From assembly GCF_002846555.1 (NCBI RefSeq), contig NZ_PJMS01000001.1:3162001-3226000 (forward strand): 64,000 nucleotides of DNA, in the 5' to 3' direction. Numbering within the stretch: position 1 is the stretch's first letter; each line of letters opens with the position of its first letter. The position numbers were made by a program, and so were the translations under genes. This stretch comes from Aquimarina sp. MAR_2010_214. GTDB lineage: Bacteria > Bacteroidota > Bacteroidia > Flavobacteriales > Flavobacteriaceae. Below the pieces are notes generated by a model. It was given only the letters and a program-made list of their open reading frames with translations. It searched no databases and was not told where the DNA came from. Shown here one piece after another: positions 34,661 through 42,217 of this stretch.

Positions 34661-35357
34661 ATGAAATATCATATAATATATATAATAAGTTATCTAATCC
34701 TGATTATTAGTTGTCAATCGCAAAAAAAAAAGTGAAGTGGCAGAGAATGAAAATAGCAATGATAAAGAAAAATCAATAATTGAGGATATACTTAAAGTAA
34801 ATCTGGAAGATTTAAAGTTAGAAAATTTTAAAGATGAAAAAGATTTTAAAGAAGATATAAGTGAGTTCTCAGAATATCTTACTGCATATAGAACAGAAAA
34901 TGAGACTTCTTATAAGATAGGGACTATTCCTTTAGATACGGTTTATAGCTATAAAGGAAAAAACCTTCCTAATGGAAATACTATTGCATTTGTAAAAAGT
35001 AGTAAAACAAATGATTTGGTTGCCATTGAGCTAGTGTTGAATTATTTAGGTAAAGAAGATGTTGTACATGAATTCCTAGTTAAAGAATTTGGAAAACCCG
35101 AATTACTTAATGATGATACTTCAATTAATAGTATGAAGAAAAGGAAAAATTGGTTTTGGAAGAATTACAGCAATAATCATTCATTAATTACATCACAATT
35201 TTCAGAAACGACTATTGGAGGGCTAACATCGGCAGAAGATTCTGAAAAGGTACATACCATTTTGTTTTATTTTTTCAAAACAGATGAGAAGATTGATTAT
35301 CCAAATGGTCAAATTGAAGCCATTGAAAAAAGATTAGTGAAGCGTTTTTCAAGATAA
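34661..35357 (+). pseudogene. Lipoprotein immunity candidate, frame-broken at an A10 tract
   Basis: ATG at 34661 encodes a lipoprotein signal (MKYHIIYIISYLILIISC, then QSQKKK) that hits TGA at 34733-34735. The mature domain of about 208 residues continues in another frame to 35357. A run of ten A (34722-34731) lies at the break. With nine A, the signal peptide joins the body in frame through SEVAENENSNDKEKS. The GTG at 34737 would give a 206-residue protein without export signal, which seems less likely to be the native form. Options are phase variation, transcriptional slippage, an inactivating mutation or a sequencing error. It lies two bases after the OmpA-domain effector, so it is the best immunity candidate. 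No domain recognised. Confidence 0.6.
34722..34731. repeat. A10 homopolymer at the frame break
   Basis: Ten consecutive A sit between the lipoprotein signal and mature domain of the immunity candidate. A change to nine restores the frame. Confidence 0.9.
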
Positions 35358-35418
35358 GAATAGAAGGTTTTTGAAAAAAGAAGTATATAAATGCAAAAAG
35401 AATTAAAAAGAGCATACG

Positions 35419-36195
35419 ATGATTCAGCCATATTACATGTTAGAATTCACTGCAGTAGCGTGCTTATTTGAGATAAGGGTTAATGATATTCCTGTGGTGC
35501 ATATGAATATGCCAAATCAGATATCTACAAGAATTCCTGTTAATTATGGAATTACAGAATCAGGGAAGCAACAGGTTTCTGTAAAGATGTTACCTGTTCT
35601 CGGGAATATTACACTACAGGAAGGTGCCGAATTAAAATATAAATTAGAACTTTTTGATACTATTAATGGATTTGAATTTCAAGATGAAATTACATCATAT
35701 AAATCCAAACCTATAGAAAAGGACAGCGAGTTGCCAATTATAGTGAATGAAAATATTTTTTTAGCTGTTATTCCTTATCAAGTTAAGGACTTCTGGAAAG
35801 AAGGTGAGGATCTTAAAGATGTTGATGACTTAAGAAGCAAATTAGAACATTCTTATTATAACTTGTCAAAAGATATTTCTGCTAGCTATTATGATAGCTT
35901 TCGACAGAAAATCAAAATTAGAGAAGAAAATATGGTAACCTCGATGTATATCAAACCGGCTAAAGCCGCATCAAGGATTTCTAATTTAGAAACTAAATTT
36001 AGTACTGGATATGTTGCTCTACCAATTCTTAAGGACGCTGTTTTAGTGTATTCCGCATATGGGAAAAAGGTAAGCCTGAAAAAATTAAATGGAGATCCGG
36101 CGCTATCTTTTATTAATAAAGAAAAAAGAAAACAACTTTTTTTAGATATAGACTTCTACTTGCCCAAAGGTTCTAATGCATTAGAGATTATATAA
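35419..36195 (+). CDS. T6SS-associated protein of unknown function
   Basis: A 258-residue protein with no export signal, located between the frame-broken lipoprotein and the second vgrG. The N-terminal half is beta-rich (LFEIRVNDIPVVHMNMPNQI, then SGKQQVSVKMLPVLGNITLQ), like an Ig/beta-sandwich domain. The C-terminal half is more helical. Possible roles are a cytoplasmic immunity protein, an adaptor or an orphan remnant of another cassette. It is separated by 61 bp from the upstream gene and about 100 bp from vgrG copy 2. I cannot assign a family. Confidence 0.5.
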   Translation: MIQPYYMLEFTAVACLFEIRVNDIPVVHMNMPNQISTRIPVNYGITESGKQQVSVKMLPVLGNITLQEGAELKYKLELFDTINGFEFQDEITSYKSKPIEKDSELPIIVNENIFLAVIPYQVKDFWKEGEDLKDVDDLRSKLEHSYYNLSKDISASYYDSFRQKIKIREENMVTSMYIKPAKAASRISNLETKFSTGYVALPILKDAVLVYSAYGKKVSLKKLNGDPALSFINKEKRKQLFLDIDFYLPKGSNALEII

Positions 36196-36295
36196 GATAT
36201 TCTCTTGTATATTTTAATAGTATTGTGATTTTTCATTTCATGAAATGAAAATTAAATCTGTTAAAAAGAGAAACATTCATAAAAAAACAAAAATT

Positions 36296-37756
36296 ATGGC
36301 ATTACAATCCAATATTCAGATATTTATAGGAGGAACTCTCATTCCTACTTATAAGAGATTAATGCTCCGACAAGATCTAGATTCACATCATATACTAGAG
36401 TTGGTATGTCGTATGGATGTACTAGAAAAACTTGGTGGGGAGATGGCCTCGGAGAGTAAAAATTTTCTGGGAGAAATTATTACTTTACAAGTCTCCTCTT
36501 CTCAAGGTTTTTCAGGTTATGGAGAATTAGAGTTTAAAGGAGTAGTGATCAAAGTAAATAATACCAAAGGTTTTGATAACGGAGAAGAGGATACTGTAGA
36601 AATAAAAGCACAAAGTGCTAGTATTATTGCAGATGATGGTCCTCATTTTACTTCTCATAATGATGTAGGATTGGCAGAAATATTAAACAAAACATTTCAA
36701 GGATATGATCAATCCAAATTAGAAACTAGTTTTAATCCGACAGTTACTTCTAATATACACTACAGTGTTCAACATAATGATAGTGCTTATCAATATGCAA
36801 GTAGATTAGCTGCGCAATATAGTGAGTGGTTCTATTATGATGGAAAGGCTCTAATCTTTGGAAAACCAAAAGATAGCGAAGAAGTGATTTTGACATATGG
36901 TCATGATCTTAAAAAATTCACTTTAGAACTTAACCCAACTCCAAATAACTTCAAGTACTTTACCAATGATTATCTTACTGATGGATTGCATGAGAAGACT
37001 ACTACGGGAGTAAATTCTGGTGTAAATGGATATAATAGTTTTACAAGTAATAAAAGTGAAGAGATTTATGCCAAGGAGACTAGTGTTTATCTTAATTCAT
37101 ATAATGATCCAGAGTTAAAACAACGTTTTGATACCCATGTAGAACAACAAAAGAAAACACAAGAACTAAAACAAGTTCTTATTAAGGGAGTTAGTGATAA
37201 CCCGGGAGTTTATCTTGGACAAGTAATAAAGATAAAGGAAGCGTCTGGCTCCCAGGGGAGTTATCGAATTACTAAGGTAATGCATACTGCGACAGAAAAT
37301 GGTAATTATATAAATCGTTTTGAAGGAGTTACAGCTGATATCGATGTGTATCCAAATACGAATACAATGGCATTTCCTAAAAGTGGATCTCAAGTAGCTA
37401 TTGTAACAGAAAATTCGGATCCTGATGGGTTGAGTCGAATAAAAGTACAATTTCCGTGGCAAAGACCAGATGGAGAAACAACACCATGGCTTCGTATGAT
37501 CACTCCACATTCTGGAGGGGAGAAAGGTTTCCATTTTATACCAGAGATAGGAGAAGAGGTACTGGTTGGTTTTGAAGGAGGTAATGCAGAGCGTCCTTAT
37601 GTGATGGGAGCTTTGTATAATGGAGGTAAAAATGCTCAGAACTGGCAATCTCAAAATAATGATGTTAAAGCAATTCGTACTCGTAGCGGACATACTATCG
37701 AACTTAATGATAGCAAAGGAGCTGAGTTTATTACCATAACAGATAAGAATAGAAAT
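36296..37756 (+). repeat. 1461-bp direct repeat, copy 2 (vgrG body)
   Basis: Copy 2 of the repeat at 28608-30068, same orientation. Recombination between the copies would remove 7688 bases, that is, the first island up to this gene. Confidence 0.95.
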
Positions 37757-38080
37757 GTAGTGCACATTGATACCGCTAATAATGATATAACAATCTCAGC
37801 AGGAGAAAATATGACTCTTAATGCTAAAAATATGCAGATCAATGTAGAAGAAAATCTGGATATTTCTGTTGGTAAAAATAAATCAGAAAGTATTACAGGA
37901 GATTCTTTTATCAGCGCAACCAATGAGGATAAGCAAATTGGTGAAACAATAAAAGTGATAAGTAGTGATTATAAACAAGAAGCTCAAGAGATTTCTACAG
38001 ACGCAAGTGGAGAAATCAAAACCAATGCAGGAGGTAAAATTACTATAGCAAGTGCAGAAACAGTAGAATATGGTGAATGA
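36296..38080 (+). CDS. tssI: VgrG spike protein (TssI), copy 2
   Basis: A 594-residue VgrG. I start it at ATG 36296, which aligns exactly with the start of copy 1 and has an A-rich leader; an in-frame ATG at 36245 would add 17 basic residues and is unlikely. The gp27/gp5 body is almost identical to copy 1. The needle differs from about residue 488 on (ITISAGENMTLNAKNMQINV, then Ser/Thr/Gly-rich strands ending TIASAETVEYGE). It heads the second effector island (DUF2931, DUF2235, adaptor, DUF4280, large effector). Its end overlaps the DUF2931 gene by 11 bases. Confidence 0.95.
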   Translation: MALQSNIQIFIGGTLIPTYKRLMLRQDLDSHHILELVCRMDVLEKLGGEMASESKNFLGEIITLQVSSSQGFSGYGELEFKGVVIKVNNTKGFDNGEEDTVEIKAQSASIIADDGPHFTSHNDVGLAEILNKTFQGYDQSKLETSFNPTVTSNIHYSVQHNDSAYQYASRLAAQYSEWFYYDGKALIFGKPKDSEEVILTYGHDLKKFTLELNPTPNNFKYFTNDYLTDGLHEKTTTGVNSGVNGYNSFTSNKSEEIYAKETSVYLNSYNDPELKQRFDTHVEQQKKTQELKQVLIKGVSDNPGVYLGQVIKIKEASGSQGSYRITKVMHTATENGNYINRFEGVTADIDVYPNTNTMAFPKSGSQVAIVTENSDPDGLSRIKVQFPWQRPDGETTPWLRMITPHSGGEKGFHFIPEIGEEVLVGFEGGNAERPYVMGALYNGGKNAQNWQSQNNDVKAIRTRSGHTIELNDSKGAEFITITDKNRNVVHIDTANNDITISAGENMTLNAKNMQINVEENLDISVGKNKSESITGDSFISATNEDKQIGETIKVISSDYKQEAQEISTDASGEIKTNAGGKITIASAETVEYGE

Positions 38081-39152
38081 TTCACGAATATTTAATATGA
38101 TTTTTCTTGTTGTAACAATTACCCTTGGCAGTATTAGTGTTATATCATGTCAAAACAATGACCCTGAAAAGAAAAGAAAAATGAGTTCTATAGGAATGAA
38201 AAAACACGAATGGAGACCATCGGCCAGTGCACCAAAATACAGCCCTATGCAGATCCATAAAGGTCGTTTTATTTATGAAAATGGTGAAAGTATTAATATT
38301 CCCGCAGGGCATACTTTACATCAAGGCTGGGGTAAATCAGGACCAACTCATGTAGTAGGTGATGATTTTAAACCAATTCCCATACAGTTAGAAATAGTAT
38401 GGGTTTCGTATCTGGAAAAAAAATTCTTTAGAGGAACGTTTGATTTACCCGCAGAAAAGTTATCTAAACTTTTTAAGGAAGGATATATTGATCGGTTGGG
38501 TAAAAAAGAAACCTATAGTGAAATTAATGTAGGATTAGCTCCAGGAGGAGTAATAGTAATATGGCTCATAGGAAATGGATGGACAACTGAAATAGCAAGG
38601 TTTCAAGGGGGAGAAACAGAGGTAGGCATAACAGAATTTGCACCTTCTGCTGTTATGACTTTAGAAGAGTATATGAATTCGGTATTAGAAGATGATTTTG
38701 ATGAGGAGATTAAAGCTAAAATGAATCTAGATAGTATTCCTTTTGGAAAATGGGATGTTTATAGAAAAAAACACCAATGGAAACCATCAATAAAGTTTAA
38801 AAAAGAAGGAGAATTAAAAGAATTTCGAATAACTTTTTATAATGGTGAAAGTGTATATACTATTGGATCAAATAAAATGTTAGATCAATTTAAAGACTAT
38901 CCAGTTCCGGATCATATTAGAATAGAATGGATGGATAAAAATAGTAATGAGTTCGGTGCTAAAATCTATTTTGACGAAAATGAAACCCATGCGGTTTTTC
39001 AAAAAATATTTGAAAAATCAAAATATAAGCCAACAGAACTAATTGTAGAAATTGACAAATACAACAGTAATATTATAATTGCTTTACAAAATGAATCAGA
39101 AACCATTGATTTTAAAAAGGTAAGAGTAAAAGTATACGAAACTTCTAATTAA
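38070..39152 (+). CDS. DUF2931-type lipoprotein with duplicated domain, probable lipase immunity
   Basis: A 360-residue lipoprotein whose signal ends SVISC (Cys27). Translation could start at ATG 38070, overlapping vgrG, or at ATG 38097, nearer the hydrophobic core. DUF2931 marks are the HEWRPSASAP start, LEIVWVSYLEKKFFRGTFDLP and a GVIVIWLIGNG strand. A second, diverged copy begins near residue 235 (HQWKPSIKFKKEG, then IRIEWMDKNSNEFGAKIYF). DUF2931 proteins accompany T6SS lipases, so it likely neutralises the DUF2235 effector encoded 10 bases downstream. Immunity before effector is an unusual but known order. Confidence 0.7.
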   Translation: MVNDSRIFNMIFLVVTITLGSISVISCQNNDPEKKRKMSSIGMKKHEWRPSASAPKYSPMQIHKGRFIYENGESINIPAGHTLHQGWGKSGPTHVVGDDFKPIPIQLEIVWVSYLEKKFFRGTFDLPAEKLSKLFKEGYIDRLGKKETYSEINVGLAPGGVIVIWLIGNGWTTEIARFQGGETEVGITEFAPSAVMTLEEYMNSVLEDDFDEEIKAKMNLDSIPFGKWDVYRKKHQWKPSIKFKKEGELKEFRITFYNGESVYTIGSNKMLDQFKDYPVPDHIRIEWMDKNSNEFGAKIYFDENETHAVFQKIFEKSKYKPTELIVEIDKYNSNIIIALQNESETIDFKKVRVKVYETSN

Positions 39153-39162
39153 AATATAACAA

Positions 39163-40629
39163 ATGGGAAGTATTGGATTAAGATCAGCCTCATCAGGAGC
39201 ACAAGAAGCAAGTAAAGATGTACTTAGTGGAGTAAATGTTCAGACCTCACCTGTTAATGTGGGTAATGCCGAATATGAAGAATTAACTCCAGATGAAAGT
39301 GTTAATATAACTGCTGCTGTATTTTTTGACGGTACCGCTAATAATAGAGAAAATACCAATATTAGGTTAGAATATGAAAAAATGAAAAGAGGAGAACCTT
39401 ATAATAGAGAATTGGTAGCCAAGTATCACGATTTTTGGTGGGGAACTCCCTGGAGTCCTAATAAAACGGGAAGCTATGATAATGATCATTCTAATATATC
39501 TAGAATAGAACCAACTCATGAGGCTGTGGATGAGGAAAGAGAAAAGAAATTTTCTATATACATGGAAGGGCAAGGAACAGAAAATGGAGAGTCGGATTCT
39601 ACACTTGGGTTAGGTTTGGGAACAGGAGCTACAGGTATTCGAGGAAAAGTAATAAAAGGATGTGAGCAAGTAGTAGACAAAATAAAAAGGCTTGGAGAGA
39701 AAAACATTAACACCTTAACCATTCAAACATATGGTTTTAGTAGAGGTGCGGCAGCAGCTAGAAATTTTATTCATGAAATTACACAACGCCAAGGAAGTAT
39801 TAAAGAGGTTATAACAACTGGGTCGGGTGAATATGGCCCTGTTACGACAACAATAATAAGATATTCTGTAGATTATGGAGCGTTAGGAGAAAATCTAGAA
39901 GAAAATGGTATTACAATAAGGAGGTTAGTTATTCAATTTGCAGGATTATTTGATACAGTAGCCTCTCTAGGAATTTCGCATGATAATAATACAGCCGAGT
40001 TGAGGTTAGATGCAGTAAAGAAATCATTACATACCTTACAATTGGCCGCAGATGATGAACATCGTGCTAATTTTAGATTAACCAATATTAATAGTACAGG
40101 AAATCGCGGTGTCGAGAAATTTTTACCAGGAGTACATTCTGATGTTGGTGGCGGATATATAGATGGTGCAGATGAAGAAGTACGTCTTGATTATACACTA
40201 ACTAATCTTAATGATTTGAGGCAAGAAAGAGAGTTTTTAATAGAACAAGGATGGTTTAAACCTAATGAGATAGTGGTTAGCGATTTTTGGGGAACACTTA
40301 CAGGTTCAAGAAAAGATTTATGTAATCGATATAGCTATATACCATTACAAATAATGGTAAAATTCTCAATTGATAAAAATGTAAATTTAGTGATGAGTAA
40401 GGTTACTAGAGATTTTCCTATACCACCTGAGTTAACTTCTGCCAAACAAATTTTAGACGATTATGTATTTAATGATGGTGTAAAAATGACATATAATAAT
40501 CCCGAACATAGATTATTATTAAAAACGTTAAGAAATCGCTATTTCCATTTTTCAGCACATTACAGTAGCATAGGAATGGGGCCTAATCGAGTAAGTGGCA
40601 ATCGACAACGGGTAACACAAGCTGGATAA
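39163..40629 (+). CDS. DUF2235 alpha/beta-hydrolase effector (Tle1-like phospholipase)
   Basis: A 488-residue protein of the DUF2235 family, to which the antibacterial T6SS lipase Tle1 belongs. Seen are the N-terminal AVFFDGTANNRENTN, the nucleophile elbow YGFSRGAAAARNF with Ser193, Asp264 in GLFDTVAS and His325 in PGVHSDVGGGY. These form a plausible catalytic triad. No signal peptide, as expected for T6SS cargo. A short Ser/Ala-rich N-terminus (about 40 residues) may be the loading region. It lies between its DUF2931 partner and the adaptor candidate of island 2. It would hydrolyse membrane phospholipids of rivals. Confidence 0.85.
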   Translation: MGSIGLRSASSGAQEASKDVLSGVNVQTSPVNVGNAEYEELTPDESVNITAAVFFDGTANNRENTNIRLEYEKMKRGEPYNRELVAKYHDFWWGTPWSPNKTGSYDNDHSNISRIEPTHEAVDEEREKKFSIYMEGQGTENGESDSTLGLGLGTGATGIRGKVIKGCEQVVDKIKRLGEKNINTLTIQTYGFSRGAAAARNFIHEITQRQGSIKEVITTGSGEYGPVTTTIIRYSVDYGALGENLEENGITIRRLVIQFAGLFDTVASLGISHDNNTAELRLDAVKKSLHTLQLAADDEHRANFRLTNINSTGNRGVEKFLPGVHSDVGGGYIDGADEEVRLDYTLTNLNDLRQEREFLIEQGWFKPNEIVVSDFWGTLTGSRKDLCNRYSYIPLQIMVKFSIDKNVNLVMSKVTRDFPIPPELTSAKQILDDYVFNDGVKMTYNNPEHRLLLKTLRNRYFHFSAHYSSIGMGPNRVSGNRQRVTQAG

Positions 40630-40644
40630 ATTTAACCAAAAATA

Positions 40645-41535
40645 ATGCAACGCACTCTATCTCATACCACACAAATTATTAAACTCAACGGAGAAAGAGT
40701 AACCCGTACTTATTCGGCAGAGGTCGTTACAGAAATAAATCAAGGGAAACAAAACACATATAATGCTACTGGGTTAGAGTTTGACTTAACATATTATGGT
40801 AAGGATGCAGAAGGTTTTTTGCGATATAGAATAAAAGTGAGTAATCGGTTTTTGTTAACCAAAAAGTTTAGCATAATCAAAAAACTCAATAAAGCGCAGC
40901 AAATCGCACTTAGAGTAGCCGTTATAAATGATGTGTTAGAAATGCAGGTAAACAAAAATTTTAAGCTGATTAAAGTAACCAATGCCTCAGAAATAAGAGC
41001 AAAATGGCAAGTTATAAGAAATGATTTGTTAGATGATTTTCCTGATCTTCATAAAATGGTAGATGATTTTAATTGGCAATTGCGCGAAGAAAATATACAG
41101 CAATTATTTATCGAAGATAATTTTTATACCTTCTTTTTCTCAGACCTTTTTTATCACGAGTATAAGGGCAAAGAACCTATACTTGCTCAAAAAACAATAA
41201 CCAATGCTTTAAAAACGATTAATATCCCAATTATAGAACAAAAAAAAATCAGTAAGCATAATATTTCGTTTACAGAGGTTACGATTACAACAAATGCAGA
41301 AATAGATACAGAGCACCCTAAGTTATCGTTAGCCAAATTAAATGTTTTTTTAGGGCAACTACCTACCAAAATAGGAGATCAGCATGAACTCCATTTTGAT
41401 TACAAAGGAACATATAAAACCAAACCAGATCTTGGATTAGTTACCCAGGGAAAACTTAACTATATTTTTGAGGTAAAAGACCTTTATAAAAAGGAAACTA
41501 CACTAACTTTTAACTTAGAAGAAGAAAATGAGTAG
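40645..41535 (+). CDS. Putative T6SS effector adaptor, copy 2 (unrecognised family)
   Basis: A 296-residue soluble protein and distant paralogue of the 30398 product. The shared core is the NFKLIKVTNASEIRAKW helix, an acidic helical stretch, EDNFYTFFFSDLFYHEY and a C-terminal GLVTQGKLNYIFEV strand. As in island 1 it directly precedes a DUF4280 gene, here overlapping it by eight bases. The paired occurrence supports a dedicated adaptor or chaperone that joins effector, DUF4280 tip and VgrG. No known adaptor domain is recognised, and the N-terminal third is beta-rich. Confidence 0.6.
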   Translation: MQRTLSHTTQIIKLNGERVTRTYSAEVVTEINQGKQNTYNATGLEFDLTYYGKDAEGFLRYRIKVSNRFLLTKKFSIIKKLNKAQQIALRVAVINDVLEMQVNKNFKLIKVTNASEIRAKWQVIRNDLLDDFPDLHKMVDDFNWQLREENIQQLFIEDNFYTFFFSDLFYHEYKGKEPILAQKTITNALKTINIPIIEQKKISKHNISFTEVTITTNAEIDTEHPKLSLAKLNVFLGQLPTKIGDQHELHFDYKGTYKTKPDLGLVTQGKLNYIFEVKDLYKKETTLTFNLEEENE

Positions 41536-42214
41536 TAAAATATATGTATTAGACGGCGCGTTACTAGAGTGTAATCAAGGATTTATACCTGCTAAGCTTT
41601 TGGTAACAGAAAACCAAAAAGTAAAAATACAAGGTAAGTTTAAAGCCACCGATATGGATGTACAAGTGCCTCAGACTTTTGGACAGTGTAAGCTAAAACC
41701 AACCAGTGGAGGATACCTGCCTTGTATACCAGGATTACAGCGTTGGACAAAAACTACAAAAACATCAACTCTAGGCGGTAGTAAAAAATTCTTGTATGAG
41801 GATTCAGAATGTATGTGCGCTACAGGAGGTAAAGTAACTATTATGCAACCCATGCAAATCAATACGGCTGGTAGTGTACAAGAGCAATTTAAAAATATCG
41901 CGATGGTTATACCCGGTGCTATGCTGGGCAATGATAAAGCCCCAAAAGTAATAGAAAGCTATTGGATGGATGAAGCTGGAAAAAAGAAAGTAGACGAAAT
42001 TAAGTACGGAGAGAAGGCTTCTATTTTTGTGATGACAGAAAATATGGATCCTGGTAAAACCGTAAAAATAACTGCATCAGAAAAAAATGAAAAAGAGATA
42101 GATGGTAAGAAGAAGAAAATGATCTATTCTGGTACAGTACAGCCAGATGGTACAGCTAAGTTAGAGCTACTAGAAACAGATAAGGACTGGAATAAAACTG
42201 CAAAAAAAACCTAA
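41528..42214 (+). CDS. DUF4280 PAAR-like tip protein with Ig-like extension, copy 2
   Basis: A 228-residue protein. Residues 1-120 are a DUF4280 tip domain (IYVLDGALLECNQGF, FGQCKLKPTSGGYLPC, ECMCATGGKVTIMQPM). Residues about 138-225 form a beta-sandwich-like extension (VIESYWMDEAGKKKVDEIKY, GEKASIFVMTENMDPGKTV). That extension resembles the Ig-like segment inside the 31875 effector. It ends three bases before the large effector gene, which suggests that the extension contacts this cargo. It overlaps the adaptor gene by eight bases. Confidence 0.82.
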   Translation: MSSKIYVLDGALLECNQGFIPAKLLVTENQKVKIQGKFKATDMDVQVPQTFGQCKLKPTSGGYLPCIPGLQRWTKTTKTSTLGGSKKFLYEDSECMCATGGKVTIMQPMQINTAGSVQEQFKNIAMVIPGAMLGNDKAPKVIESYWMDEAGKKKVDEIKYGEKASIFVMTENMDPGKTVKITASEKNEKEIDGKKKKMIYSGTVQPDGTAKLELLETDKDWNKTAKKT

Positions 42215-42217
42215 ATT

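Noticed and set aside
34737..35357. The GTG-initiated 206-residue protein as the native form of the immunity candidate
   Set aside because: A perfect lipoprotein signal lies just upstream in another frame, joined through an A10 tract, so the GTG form is probably only the tail of a longer gene.
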